Source of the DNA: Neoroseomonas terrae
GTDB taxonomy: Bacteria > Pseudomonadota > Alphaproteobacteria > Acetobacterales > Acetobacteraceae
Direction of reading: 5' to 3'
NCBI RefSeq assembly: GCF_018129025.1
Contig: NZ_JAAEDI010000005.1
Location: 62,001 to 126,000, forward strand
DNA: 64,000 nucleotides
This document shows, one piece after another, positions 54,995 through 63,757 of this stretch. Under the pieces are notes generated by a model. The model did no database searches and was not told the DNA's origin. It worked only from the letters and a program-made list of their open reading frames with translations. Each line of letters begins with the position of its first letter. Positions within the stretch are counted from its first letter, which is position 1. A program made the translations under genes and the position numbers.

Positions 54995-56266
54995 ATGTCG
55001 CGTGCCGAGGCCATCATCGACCGCCTGCACGCGCTGCATCCGAAGCTGATCGACCTCAGCCTGGACCGGATGCATCGCGCGCTGGCGAAGCTCGGCCATC
55101 CCGAGCGCAACCTGCCGCCGGTGATCCATGTGGCGGGCACGAACGGCAAGGGGTCGACCTGCGCCTTCACCCGCGCCATCGCCGAAGCCGCCGGGCAGCG
55201 GGTGCATGTCTACACCTCCCCGCATCTGGTGCGGTTCCATGAGCGCATCCGCCTGGCCGGTGAGCTGGTGAGCGAGGAAGCGCTGACCGCCGCGCTGGAG
55301 GAGGTCGAGGCCGTCAATGCCGGCGACCCCATCACCGTCTTCGAAGTGACGACCGCCGTCGCGCTGCTGCTGTTCAGCCGCGTGCCGGCGGATCTGCTGG
55401 TGCTGGAAGTCGGGCTCGGCGGCATCTACGACGCGACGAATGTGGTCGACCGGCCGGCGGCGACGGCGATCGCCAGCATTTCCATGGACCACATGGAATT
55501 CCTCGGCGACCGGCTGGAAGGCATCGCCGGCGAGAAGGCCGGCATCATGAAGGCCGGCGTGCCCTGCGCGACGGGGCTCCAGGATCCGGCGGCGATGGCC
55601 GTGCTGGAGCGCGTGGCGATGGAACGCGGCGCGGCGCTGCTGGCGCGGGGGCGCGACTGGCGCTGCGAGTTCGCGGGGGGCGGCCTGCGCTACGCCGATG
55701 CACGCGGTGTGCTGGACCTGCCACATCCATCGCTGCCCGGCCCGCACCAGGCGGACAATGGCGGTATCGCCATTGCCGCGCTGCGCGCCTGGAACCCCGG
55801 CTGGTTGACGGACGAGGCCATCGCGCGCGGGGTCGCTTCCGCGGAGTGGCCGGCGCGGCTGCAGCGGTTGCGCGGTGAACTGGCCCGGTCTCTGCCGGCG
55901 GGGTTCGAGCTCTGGCTCGACGGCGGCCACAATGCCGGTGCCGGCCTGGCGCTGGCGGAACACTTGGCATCGTGGCGCGACCGGCCGCTGCACCTCGTCG
56001 TCGGCATGAAGAAGGGCAAGGCGAGCGCGGAGTTTCTCCAGCCGCTGATCCCCTTCGCGACGTCGCTGACGGCCGTCGCCGAACCGGGCCAGCACCTGGC
56101 CATGGAGGTCGACGACATCGTCGCGGCGAGTGACGGCGTGGCGCGCCCCGGCCCGACGGTGGCCGAGGCCCTGGCCCGCATCGCCAAGGAGGACGCGCCG
56201 GGGCGCATCCTCATCTGCGGGAGCCTCTACCTCGCTGGCGAGGTGCTGAAGGCCGAGGCCGGCTGA
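54995..56266 (+). CDS. folC: Bifunctional folylpolyglutamate/dihydrofolate synthase
   Basis: A 423-residue Mur-ligase-like enzyme adding glutamate to folates. The P-loop is VIHVAGTNGKGSTCAFTRAI. YTSPHLVRFHERIRLAGELV binds the pterin substrate. SMDHMEFLGDRLEGIAGEKA with the carbamylated-Lys region and LWLDGGHNAGAGLALAEHL follow. The start is the ATG at 54995, five bases after accD; a GTG at 54986 overlapping the accD stop (GTGA) is an alternative. It is probably one operon with accD. Confidence 0.95.
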   Translation: MSRAEAIIDRLHALHPKLIDLSLDRMHRALAKLGHPERNLPPVIHVAGTNGKGSTCAFTRAIAEAAGQRVHVYTSPHLVRFHERIRLAGELVSEEALTAALEEVEAVNAGDPITVFEVTTAVALLLFSRVPADLLVLEVGLGGIYDATNVVDRPAATAIASISMDHMEFLGDRLEGIAGEKAGIMKAGVPCATGLQDPAAMAVLERVAMERGAALLARGRDWRCEFAGGGLRYADARGVLDLPHPSLPGPHQADNGGIAIAALRAWNPGWLTDEAIARGVASAEWPARLQRLRGELARSLPAGFELWLDGGHNAGAGLALAEHLASWRDRPLHLVVGMKKGKASAEFLQPLIPFATSLTAVAEPGQHLAMEVDDIVAASDGVARPGPTVAEALARIAKEDAPGRILICGSLYLAGEVLKAEAG

Positions 56267-56349
56267 CCGGCGCTAAACCTGCGCGACAACGGTGAAAGGC
56301 GAAGCCGGTCCACCGGACGAAGGTCAGGAAAGGGCGCTGCAGCTTGCTC

Positions 56350-56371
56350 CGGTCAGCGCGGGCGCTGACCG
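56350..56371. terminator. Perfect 9-bp hairpin between folC and tyrC
   Basis: Arms CGGTCAGCG and CGCTGACCG with loop CGGG, in the 260-base gap between convergent folC and tyrC. The position and symmetry suit a bidirectional transcription end. No T-run is present, so it may need Rho or act only as RNA protection. The rest of the gap shows nothing I recognise. Confidence 0.4.
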
Positions 56372-56528
56372 AGACGAACAGCCGGTCGCTAGGCTTCGAC
56401 GGACCGACCGCACCGAGGGGAGCGTGTCCGGCAGGCGACAGGGCGCGCCAATGCCGGCACGATGTCGGAGGTGCCGAAGGCCCTGGCTTGATCGGGGTCC
56501 ATCGTTCTCTCCAAGCGGGCCGCTCGGC

Positions 56529-57416
56529 CTACGCCTGCTTCCGCTCGATCAGCTCACGCCGGATCTTCCGTCCGCGCCGGATGCGGTCCTCGATGAACTC
56601 CGCCTGGCCGTAGCGTACTGCGCGGCCGAGCGCGTGCGCGTCCTCGCTGAAGCGCGCCAGCATCTCCAGCAGCGCCTCGCGGTTGTTGAGGAAGATGTCG
56701 CGCCACATGTCGACATCCGACCCGGCGATGCGGGTGAAATCGCGGAAGCCGGAGGCGGCGAAGTTCAGCACGGCCTCCTTCGTCTCCTCGGCCAAATCAT
56801 CCGCCGTGCCGCAGATGGTGAAGGCAATCAGGTGCGGCAGGTGGGACACCATCGCGACGACCTTGTCGTGCGTGACGGGATCGAGCGTCTCGATCATCGA
56901 CCCGCAGCGGCGCCACATCTCGCGGATCTTCTCCACCGCCTCGGGATCGGCACCGGGCAGCGGCGTGACGATGGCGTAGCGGCCCTCGAACAGTTCAGGG
57001 AAGCCGGCATCCGGGCCGGAATGCTCGGTGCCGGCCATCGGGTGCGCCGGGATCAGCTGCACGCCCTCCGGCAGCAGCGGCGTCAGGTCGCGCACCACGC
57101 TGCCCTTGGTCGAACCCACATCCGTCAGGATGCAGCCCTTCGCCAGATGCGGCGCGATCCGCCGCATCACCGCGGCATAGACCCCGACCGGCACGCAGAG
57201 CACGACGCAGTCGCAGCCCTCGACGGCCTTGCCGATGTCATCCTCGACCACGTCGACGATGCCGAGCTCCCGCACGCGCGCCAGCGTCTGCGGCCGCCGC
57301 GCCGTCGCGACCACGGTGCGTGCGATGTCGCCGCGCTTCTGTGCGACGCGCGCGATGGAGGACCCGATCAGCCCGATGCCGATCAGGCAGAGCCGGTTGA
57401 AGATCGGCTCAGCCAT
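56529..57416 (-). CDS. Prephenate/arogenate dehydrogenase (TyrC type)
   Basis: A 295-residue NAD(P)-dependent enzyme of tyrosine synthesis. The Rossmann loop is [17 protein letters not shown]. The catalytic His lies in [14 protein letters not shown], and [12 protein letters not shown] and [13 protein letters not shown] are conserved TyrA motifs. The last residues are basic ([16 protein letters not shown]). Its 5' end overlaps hisC by eight bases, so the minus-strand run is chorismate mutase, aminotransferase, dehydrogenase: a compact route from chorismate to aromatic amino acids. Confidence 0.93.
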   Translation of the reverse strand: MAEPIFNRLCLIGIGLIGSSIARVAQKRGDIARTVVATARRPQTLARVRELGIVDVVEDDIGKAVEGCDCVVLCVPVGVYAAVMRRIAPHLAKGCILTDVGSTKGSVVRDLTPLLPEGVQLIPAHPMAGTEHSGPDAGFPELFEGRYAIVTPLPGADPEAVEKIREMWRRCGSMIETLDPVTHDKVVAMVSHLPHLIAFTICGTADDLAEETKEAVLNFAASGFRDFTRIAGSDVDMWRDIFLNNREALLEMLARFSEDAHALGRAVRYGQAEFIEDRIRRGRKIRRELIERKQA

Positions 57417-58494
57417 GCCGCACGAACGCGGTCAGCGCCTCGATCACCATGGTGCATTCCTCAGCGGTGCCGATCGTGATGCGCAGGCATTGCGGCAGGC
57501 CGTAGCCGCCCATGGCGCGCACGATCAGACCGCGCTGCTTCATTGCGTCGTCGGCCGCCTTGGCCTTGGCACCCGTACCGAAATCGACGAGCAGGAAATT
57601 GCCCTCGCTCGGCCACACCTTGATGCCGGCCGCGGTCAGCGCATCGGTCACCTTGCCGCGCCATTCGGTGTTGTGCGCGACGGACTTCTCGATCCAACCC
57701 TTCTCGGCGAGCGCGGCTACGCCTGCGGCCATCGCCGCCGCGTTCACGTTGAACGGCCCGCGAACGCGCGACAGCACGTCAATCACCGGCGCCGGCGCAT
57801 AGCACCAGCCGAGCCGCATTCCGCCCATGCCGAAGATCTTCGAGAAGGTACGCGTCATGACCGTCGTGCTCGACGAGTCCACGAGCTTCGCGCCCGCATC
57901 GTAGTCCGGCCGCGTGACGTATTCGGCATAGGCGCTGTCGAGCACCAGCAGGATGTCGTCGCGCAGCCCGAGGCGCAGGCGCTCCACTTCCGATTGCGGC
58001 AGGATCGACCCCGTCGGATTGTTGGGGTTCGCCAGGAACACCAGCCGCGTGCGCGGCCCGACCGCCGCCAGCATCCCGTCCACATCCGTGGTCAGGTTCT
58101 TCTCCGGCACCTTGATGATGCGGCAGCCGGCCCAGAGGCCGGTGATCTCATACATCAGGAAGCCGTGGGCGCTCATCACCAGCTCGGTGCCCTCGCCGCC
58201 ATAGGCAAGGATCAGCAGCGCCAGCAATTCGTCGGACCCGTTGCCGACCACGATGCGCGCGGGATCCAGCCCGAAGCGCGCGCCGATCGCCTCGCGGATC
58301 GCCTTCGCGCCGCCATCCGGGTAGCGGTGCGCCTCGGCCGCCATGGCGCGGATCGCCTCGATCGCACCGGGCGGCGGGCCGAAGGGGCCTTCGTTGGAGG
58401 ACAGCTTCACGATCCGGTTCACGCCCGGGATCTTGGATTCCCCGCCGACATAGGGCTCGACCGCCAGGATGGAGGGGCGCGGCACGACGGTCAT
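57409..58494 (-). CDS. hisC: Histidinol-phosphate/aromatic aminotransferase
   Basis: A 361-residue class I PLP aminotransferase. [20 protein letters not shown] is the HisC start motif. [20 protein letters not shown] contains the PLP phosphate site, [19 protein letters not shown] the substrate Asn. The PLP Lys lies in [20 protein letters not shown]. In this aromatic cluster it likely also transaminates prephenate or phenylpyruvate. The ATG at 58494 overlaps the chorismate mutase stop (ATGA). Confidence 0.92.
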   Translation of the reverse strand: MTVVPRPSILAVEPYVGGESKIPGVNRIVKLSSNEGPFGPPPGAIEAIRAMAAEAHRYPDGGAKAIREAIGARFGLDPARIVVGNGSDELLALLILAYGGEGTELVMSAHGFLMYEITGLWAGCRIIKVPEKNLTTDVDGMLAAVGPRTRLVFLANPNNPTGSILPQSEVERLRLGLRDDILLVLDSAYAEYVTRPDYDAGAKLVDSSSTTVMTRTFSKIFGMGGMRLGWCYAPAPVIDVLSRVRGPFNVNAAAMAAGVAALAEKGWIEKSVAHNTEWRGKVTDALTAAGIKVWPSEGNFLLVDFGTGAKAKAADDAMKQRGLIVRAMGGYGLPQCLRITIGTAEECTMVIEALTAFVRHG

Positions 58495-59333
58495 GCTGGG
58501 TCTCCGGCAACCGGCGCGGCATAGGCGCCGAGAATGGTGCGCCGCGGCCAGGGCAGCGCCGCAAGACGCGGGTCGCCGGGCGCGAGGAAACCCTCGATCT
58601 CCGCCAGGGCGAGCGTGCCGTCCTCCGACCGCGCCAGCAGCAGCGACGGCACGGACAGGCCCGCCTCGGCCAGCGTGTGGGCGATCGCGGTGCGGGAGAC
58701 GCGGTTCGCCGCCTCAAGCAACACGAGGGTGCGGTCCTCGCCCGACGGATCGGGCGGCGTCGGCGCGACGACGAGCGCGCCCGCGCCATCATTGGCCGCC
58801 ATGAAGGGCAGCCGGGCGACCACCTGCAGGCGTGGAGCATCCAGGAGCGCCCACCAGGCCGTCTCGGCGGGGTCACCTTCCGAGGGCATCGGCAGCACGG
58901 CCACCGAGGCTTCGCCGTCGCTGACGGCCGCCAGGGCGCGGAACGGCGTGGGATGCAGGCGAACCGGCGTGATCGGCCCGAAATGCTCGCGCGTCAGCCG
59001 CGCCTCGTCGGCATGGGCATCGGCCGAGAAGACGGCGACCGAGAAGGCACCCTGGATGGCGGTGCTCGCCATGAACACCTCCCGCCAGATGCGCACGATG
59101 CGGTCCCGCCCCAACGGGCCGGTGTGGCGGGCAAGCAGGCGACGCAGCACCACGGCCTCCCGCCCCGGGCGGAGCGGGGACCCGCTGCCCTTGGCGCGGC
59201 TGCCGGCGAGACGCCCGACCACCTGGGAGCGCTCCATCAGCAGGTCGTGCATCGCGTCATCGATCGCGTCGATCTCGGCGCGGAGGGCGGCGATCTCCGG
59301 GGCGGCCGGGGGCAGGGCGGGGGTATCGGGCAT
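58491..59333 (-). CDS. Chorismate mutase fused to a degenerate prephenate-dehydratase-like domain
   Basis: A 280-residue protein. Residues about 12-95 are an AroQ chorismate mutase ([47 protein letters not shown]), converting chorismate to prephenate. The rest follows the layout of prephenate dehydratase plus [43 protein letters not shown] in place of the V-P-I-E-N-S segment, then [14 protein letters not shown] where active enzymes have N-x-T-R-F. An ACT-like end follows ([20 protein letters not shown]). The catalytic Thr-Arg is therefore missing. I infer a regulatory rather than catalytic second half. The ATG at 59333 is preferred to 59372. Confidence 0.75.
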   Translation of the reverse strand: MPDTPALPPAAPEIAALRAEIDAIDDAMHDLLMERSQVVGRLAGSRAKGSGSPLRPGREAVVLRRLLARHTGPLGRDRIVRIWREVFMASTAIQGAFSVAVFSADAHADEARLTREHFGPITPVRLHPTPFRALAAVSDGEASVAVLPMPSEGDPAETAWWALLDAPRLQVVARLPFMAANDGAGALVVAPTPPDPSGEDRTLVLLEAANRVSRTAIAHTLAEAGLSVPSLLLARSEDGTLALAEIEGFLAPGDPRLAALPWPRRTILGAYAAPVAGDPA

Positions 59334-59434
59334 GGGTGCGATTCCAATAGACGGCGCCGCGCAGCCCGCCAAGCGGCTGCGCGGCGTGATGGCCGTTGCG
59401 GTCGGGAACCACCGGCCCTAATGCTGCCGGCCCC

Positions 59435-60589
59435 ATGTCCCAGGCGATCGCCCCCTTCCCCGAGGTGGACCACCAGCACGCCGTCTTCGCTGACGGCATG
59501 CCGCTGGATTGCGGCGCGGTGCTGGTGCCGATGACCGTCGCCTACCGCACCTATGGCACGCTGAACGCCGCGAAGACGAATGCCGTGCTGGTCTGCCATG
59601 CGCTGACCGGGGACCAGTACTTGGCGGAGCCGAGCCCCGTCACCGGCAAATCCGGCTGGTGGGAGAGCATCGTCGGCCCCGGCAAGCCGCTCGACACCGA
59701 TCGCTACTTCCTGATCTGCGCCAATGTCCTGGGCGGCTGCATGGGCTCGACCGGGCCGCGCAGCGAGATGACCGATGCCGAGGGGCGCGGCCTCGGCCGC
59801 CCCTGGGGCACCGATTTCCCGCAGGTGACGATCCGCGACATGGTCCGCGCGCAGAAGCGGCTGATGGAGCATCTCGGCATCGGGCGCTGGCTCGCCGTGA
59901 TCGGCGGGTCGATGGGTGGGATGCAGGTGCTGGAATGGGCCGCGACATATCCGGACCATGTGCTCGCCGCCGCGCCCATCGCCTGCGCGGCGCATCACTC
60001 CGCGCAGAACATCGCCTTCCACGAGGTCGGCCGCCAGGCGATCCATGGCGACCCCGACTGGCGCGGCGGGCGCTACTGGGAGGATGGGCGGATCCCGGCC
60101 CGGGGCCTCGCCGTGGCGCGGATGGTCGCGCACATCACCTATCTGTCGGAACAGGCGCTGACGCGGAAGTTCGGGCGGCGGCTGCGCGGCGCGAATGCGC
60201 TGACCTTCCTCGAGGACGTGTTCGAGGTGGAGAGCTATCTGCGCCACCAGGGCTCGACCTTCGTGCGGCGGTTCGACGCGAATTCCTACCTGACCATCAC
60301 GCGCGCGATGGATTTCTTCGACCTGGCATCCGAGCATGAGGGCGACCTGTCGGCAGCGTTCAGGGGCACGGCAACACGGTTCTTCCTGGCGTCCTTCAGC
60401 AGCGACTGGCTGTTCCCGACGAGCGAGAGCCGCGCAACGGTGCGCGCGCTGAACGCGGCCGGCGCGAGCGTGAGCTTCGTCGAGATCGAGAGCGACAAGG
60501 GGCACGACGCCTTCCTGCTGGAGGAACCGGGGTTCCATGCGGCGCTGGGGGGGTTCCTGAAGGGCGCGGCGGAGAAGGCGAGCGTCTGA
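59435..60589 (+). CDS. metX: Homoserine O-acetyltransferase
   Basis: A 384-residue alpha/beta-hydrolase-fold enzyme acylating homoserine for methionine synthesis. The nucleophile Ser lies in [33 protein letters not shown] and [14 protein letters not shown] are family motifs, and the late Asp and His are in [12 protein letters not shown] and [11 protein letters not shown]. The ATG at 59435 ([14 protein letters not shown]) is chosen. I looked for a SAM riboswitch in the 100 bases upstream and saw none. metW, usually adjacent, is 840 bases away beyond an opposing gene. Confidence 0.94.
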   Translation: MSQAIAPFPEVDHQHAVFADGMPLDCGAVLVPMTVAYRTYGTLNAAKTNAVLVCHALTGDQYLAEPSPVTGKSGWWESIVGPGKPLDTDRYFLICANVLGGCMGSTGPRSEMTDAEGRGLGRPWGTDFPQVTIRDMVRAQKRLMEHLGIGRWLAVIGGSMGGMQVLEWAATYPDHVLAAAPIACAAHHSAQNIAFHEVGRQAIHGDPDWRGGRYWEDGRIPARGLAVARMVAHITYLSEQALTRKFGRRLRGANALTFLEDVFEVESYLRHQGSTFVRRFDANSYLTITRAMDFFDLASEHEGDLSAAFRGTATRFFLASFSSDWLFPTSESRATVRALNAAGASVSFVEIESDKGHDAFLLEEPGFHAALGGFLKGAAEKASV

Positions 60590-60598
60590 CGAACGGCC

Positions 60599-61309
60599 TT
60601 ACGCCCGCGCAAGCGCGGCGAGCACGGCGATGCCGAAGACCGACAACAGGACGGCGACGCGCCACCAGGGCACGGCGCCGCGCCGCGCCGGCGACAGCAG
60701 GCGCCAGCACCAGGCGGCGTGGAAGCACCATCCGACCGCCAGGACAGCAAGCGGCAGGACCGTCTGCACCACGCGGCCCGGCGCGCCCCCCGGGGACAAG
60801 GTCATCGCGTAGAACGCGGCCATAGCCAGCGAATACGGCGCGAGCGCAAGGAAGCAGCCCTTCACATGCGCGCCTTGCCATTCATCGGCGAGGCCGGGCG
60901 GAACGTCATCCTGCAGCGCAGCCATCACCACGCCGAACAGCATCGCGACCGGCACGCTGCCCATGATGACAAGCGGCCCCAGCCCGAGCAGCGCCATGCC
61001 CGCGACCGGCGCGACGGCGCCGGTCAGAACGCCGAGGATGGCCAAGGCGAGAAAGGCACGCGTGAGATGCCGGCTGACCAGGAAGAACCAGGCAAAGACA
61101 TAGGGCAGCGGCGCCAGCCAGAGCCAGGCCACCGTCCAGTGCAGCGGGCCGGTGTAGTCGCCGGGGCGGTGATAGGGCGGTGGGGCGCCGATCAGGACGG
61201 AAGCTGCGATCCAGGCGAGGAGACAGGCTCCGCCAAGACCCACGGCGTAGGCGACAGGTGACGTCGCGGCCGATGTCCGGTGGGCGACGCTGGTGAGTGC
61301 ATCCGCCAT
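60599..61309 (-). CDS. Unknown six-helix membrane protein
   Basis: A 236-residue protein with about six hydrophobic segments (for example VAYAVGLGGACLLAWIAASV, FLALAILGVLTGAVAPVAGM, VVQTVLPLAVLAVGWCFHAA). Short loops carry scattered Arg and Trp, and no catalytic motif is visible. I do not recognise the family. The ATG at 61309 (MADALTSVAHRT) follows the last basic stretch of a longer frame. It is inserted between metX and metW on the opposite strand, with the metX stop only ten bases from its own. Confidence 0.7.
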   Translation of the reverse strand: MADALTSVAHRTSAATSPVAYAVGLGGACLLAWIAASVLIGAPPPYHRPGDYTGPLHWTVAWLWLAPLPYVFAWFFLVSRHLTRAFLALAILGVLTGAVAPVAGMALLGLGPLVIMGSVPVAMLFGVVMAALQDDVPPGLADEWQGAHVKGCFLALAPYSLAMAAFYAMTLSPGGAPGRVVQTVLPLAVLAVGWCFHAAWCWRLLSPARRGAVPWWRVAVLLSVFGIAVLAALARA

Positions 61310-61427
61310 GGGCACATTATCGTCCCGTCGTTGCGGAACTGCTACCGTTCTTCGCTGAAGCGAGGCTTGCCGCGGCAAAGCCGGGGCCTTATGCCCGGAG
61401 GGATACCTGCGTCGCGTGTCCAGGACC

Positions 61428-62072
61428 ATGCCCGAAGCCCCCGCCGACATCCGCTACGTCGCCAAGAACATGCGGCTCGACCTCCGCCTGATCGCGGAAA
61501 TGATCCCAGCCGGCGCCAAGGTGCTCGACATCGGCTGCGGTGACGGCGCGCTGATCGAACATCTCACGCGTGAGAAGCAGGCCGATGCGCGCGGCATCGA
61601 GATCGACATGGCCGAGGTGACAAAGGCCGTTTCCTCCGGCCTCGCGGTCATCCATGGCGATGCCGACAACGACCTCGCCTTCTACCCGGATGGCGGCTTC
61701 GACTTCGTGGTGCTGTCGCGCACGTTGCAGGCGGTGGAGAAGCCGCGCGAGGTGCTGCGCCAGATGCTGCGCATCGGGCGGAACGCCATCGTCTCCTTTC
61801 CGAATTTCGGCCATTGGCAAATGCGCTGGCGCCTGCTCCGCAACGGGCGCATGCCCGACACCGACACCTGGAACCGTCCCTGGTACGAGACGCCCAACAT
61901 CCATCCGTGCACCATCCTCGACTTCTTCGCGCTGTGCGAGATGGACGGCTATCGGGTGGAGAAATGGCTCGCGGTGGATGAGCGCGGGCTGAAGGCGCCG
62001 TGGCGCCGCTCGGTGCGGCTGGCCAACCTGTTCGGCGAACAGGCGCTGTTCCAATTGAGCCGCGCGGGCTGA
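61428..62072 (+). CDS. metW: Methionine biosynthesis protein MetW
   Basis: A 214-residue SAM-methyltransferase-fold protein. The SAM loop is VLDIGCGDGALIEHLTREKQ, then GIEIDMAEVTKAVSSGLAVI, FDFVVLSRTLQAVEKPREVL, and the MetW hallmark VSFPNFGHWQMRWRLLRNGR followed by WYETPNIHPCTILDFFALCE. In Pseudomonas and others MetW partners MetX. The start ATG at 61428 is one of two in-frame possibilities (61416 is the other). Confidence 0.93.
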   Translation: MPEAPADIRYVAKNMRLDLRLIAEMIPAGAKVLDIGCGDGALIEHLTREKQADARGIEIDMAEVTKAVSSGLAVIHGDADNDLAFYPDGGFDFVVLSRTLQAVEKPREVLRQMLRIGRNAIVSFPNFGHWQMRWRLLRNGRMPDTDTWNRPWYETPNIHPCTILDFFALCEMDGYRVEKWLAVDERGLKAPWRRSVRLANLFGEQALFQLSRAG

Positions 62073-62097
62073 AGTCGGGCCGTGTGGCCAGGACGGG

Positions 62098-62322
62098 TCA
62101 GTGCAGCGGGAGCAACGGCATGAAGACAGCGGCACCCGACCGCCGCGGCGCGGCACCCGGCCCGGCCGGGGACAGGATCGTCGCCGCCTGCGCTGCGTGG
62201 TCCGCCGCTTCCGTCACGCCGAGCCTGCGACACTCGGCCTCGACATAGGCCAGCATCATCAGGATAGCGCTCTTGTCCGTGCGCTCCTCGTCATGTTCAG
62301 AAACGGGCATTACCGCATCCAT
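62098..62322 (-). CDS. Hypothetical small protein
   Basis: A 74-residue protein reading MDAVMPVSEHDEERTDKSAI, then a helix LMMLAYVEAECRRLGVTEAA then DHAAQAATILSPAG. The helix pattern looks like a real, soluble, four-heptad segment. I know no family. ATGs at 62310 and 62355 are alternative starts. It is convergent with metW, leaving only 25 bases between stops, and transcription would come from the AT-richer gap upstream. Confidence 0.5.
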   Translation of the reverse strand: MDAVMPVSEHDEERTDKSAILMMLAYVEAECRRLGVTEAADHAAQAATILSPAGPGAAPRRSGAAVFMPLLPLH

Positions 62323-62385
62323 GATCGAACTCTCAACGCCCCGCCTGTCGGGCACCAGCGCTTTCGTGAGGTGGGCGCAAGAGTC

Positions 62386-62511
62386 CTTTAACGCTGCAAT
62401 GGCGGTAGCCGACAGGGTCCTGACGCTTGGAAAACCGCGATTGACGCCGTTTTCACGGCAGTCTCGCGCTGCTGATGAAAAGCCGCACGCAGCGCTTGCG
62501 CAGCGTTAAAG
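62386..62511. other. Possible structured RNA or paired operator closed by a 12-bp inverted repeat
   Basis: CTTTAACGCTGC at 62386-62397 and its exact complement GCAGCGTTAAAG at 62500-62511 enclose 102 bases. Inside is a further hairpin GCCGT / ACGGC (62446-62459). The region is less GC-rich than anything nearby and holds no gene. A closing stem of this kind is typical of compact noncoding RNAs, but two copies of an operator in inverted orientation would look the same. It lies between two minus-strand genes (62322 and 62565). Confidence 0.4.
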
Positions 62512-62564
62512 TTCTGTTCAGCGACTTGCACGGATTACGCGCAGGTCATGCACGGCTCTACGCG

Positions 62565-63656
62565 TCACCGTTGATACGGCACCTGTTCCGGCCAGACGAG
62601 GGGCCGTAGTCGCAGCAGCGGGAACCGCGCCACCGTCACCACGCCGCCTTCGACACCGAAGGGCACATCGACGCGCGGCGTGCCGCCATCTGCGGGTGGT
62701 CGCGCCATCATGCCGAGCACCGCCTGCGCCGCCGTTGCCGTACCCGATTCGATCATCCCGGCGCCGGCAAGCGCAGCGACCGCGGCGGCCGGCTGTTCCA
62801 GCACGAGGTCCCCGCTACCCGCCGGCTGCAACGCCGCGTCCAGCCGCAATACGGCGCGTAGCGTGCCGGCCAGCGGCCCCCAGCGCAGGGACAGTTCGCG
62901 CAGGTCGAGCGCACCGCCTCCGGCGCGCCACGCCTGCGCCATGTCGCGCGGGGACAGCGGCACCGGCGGCGGCGGCAGGCCGGTCAGGCGCGCGTCGATC
63001 GAGGCATGCGCGATCTGCCGGCCGAAGGCGGCAGCGTCCGGCACGGGGGGCAGCGTCATCCGCCATGCCTCGATCCACAGGCCGAGGCCGGGCTCGTTCA
63101 GCGGTGAGCCCGGCGTGGCGCGTGCCTCGATGCGCTCGGCGGCGAGGGGCCCGGACGGCGTCATCGCCTGCAACCCCTGCAGCAGCAGCTCGGCCGGGCG
63201 CTGGCCGCCGCGCTGGTCGAGCGGCAGCAGCAGTTCCAGCCGTGCCGCGGTATAGGGCACCGTCACGCCACCGCTCGCGATCCGCTGCTGCCCCGAAGCG
63301 GCAATCAAAAGACGGTCGATCCGCGGCGGCCCGATCGACAGCTCGACGCGCTCGGCATCCCAGACGAAGCCCTGCGGCAGTGTCGGCGTCCATCCGGCGA
63401 TGCGCACGCCCGGCACGACGAGCCTTGCGGAGAACGGCCATCCGGCCCGCTGCGGCAGCTCGTGCTCCACGTCCCAGCCGCGGGCACGCTGCAGCGTCAC
63501 CCAATCCGACAGCGCCACGGTCATCACGCCGGTCAGCCAGAACCACGCCAGGCCATGCGCCAGCCCGGCGAGCACGAGGACGGACAACAGCGTGAACCCC
63601 ACGCCTCGCAGGGCACGGCGGCGACCGGGCCGGGCCGTCGGCTTGGCGCTCATCAT
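62565..63656 (-). CDS. DUF2125 family protein
   Basis: A 363-residue protein anchored by one N-terminal membrane segment (GVGFTLLSVLVLAGLAHGLA). The large periplasmic part has the family features LARFWLTGV-like start (AWFWLTGVMTVALSDWVTLQ), RARGWDVEHELPQRAGWPF, VPGVRIAG, and long beta-rich runs typical of AsmA/DUF2125-type envelope proteins. The function of DUF2125 is unknown. The start is one of two adjacent ATGs (63656 or 63653). Confidence 0.8.
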   Translation of the reverse strand: MMSAKPTARPGRRRALRGVGFTLLSVLVLAGLAHGLAWFWLTGVMTVALSDWVTLQRARGWDVEHELPQRAGWPFSARLVVPGVRIAGWTPTLPQGFVWDAERVELSIGPPRIDRLLIAASGQQRIASGGVTVPYTAARLELLLPLDQRGGQRPAELLLQGLQAMTPSGPLAAERIEARATPGSPLNEPGLGLWIEAWRMTLPPVPDAAAFGRQIAHASIDARLTGLPPPPVPLSPRDMAQAWRAGGGALDLRELSLRWGPLAGTLRAVLRLDAALQPAGSGDLVLEQPAAAVAALAGAGMIESGTATAAQAVLGMMARPPADGGTPRVDVPFGVEGGVVTVARFPLLRLRPLVWPEQVPYQR

Positions 63657-63757
63657 GCCGCGCCCTATAGAGCAGAAGCCCCGTTGGCGTAATCACCCGG
63701 CCGGGCGACAGCAAAGGGCTGGCGAGGCTGCCGTGAGCCGTCGCGAGAGGGCCACGA

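Noticed and set aside
59334..59434. SAM riboswitch upstream of metX
   Set aside because: Alphaproteobacterial metX genes often have one, but the 100 bases here show neither the SAM-II pseudoknot core nor another known class by eye.
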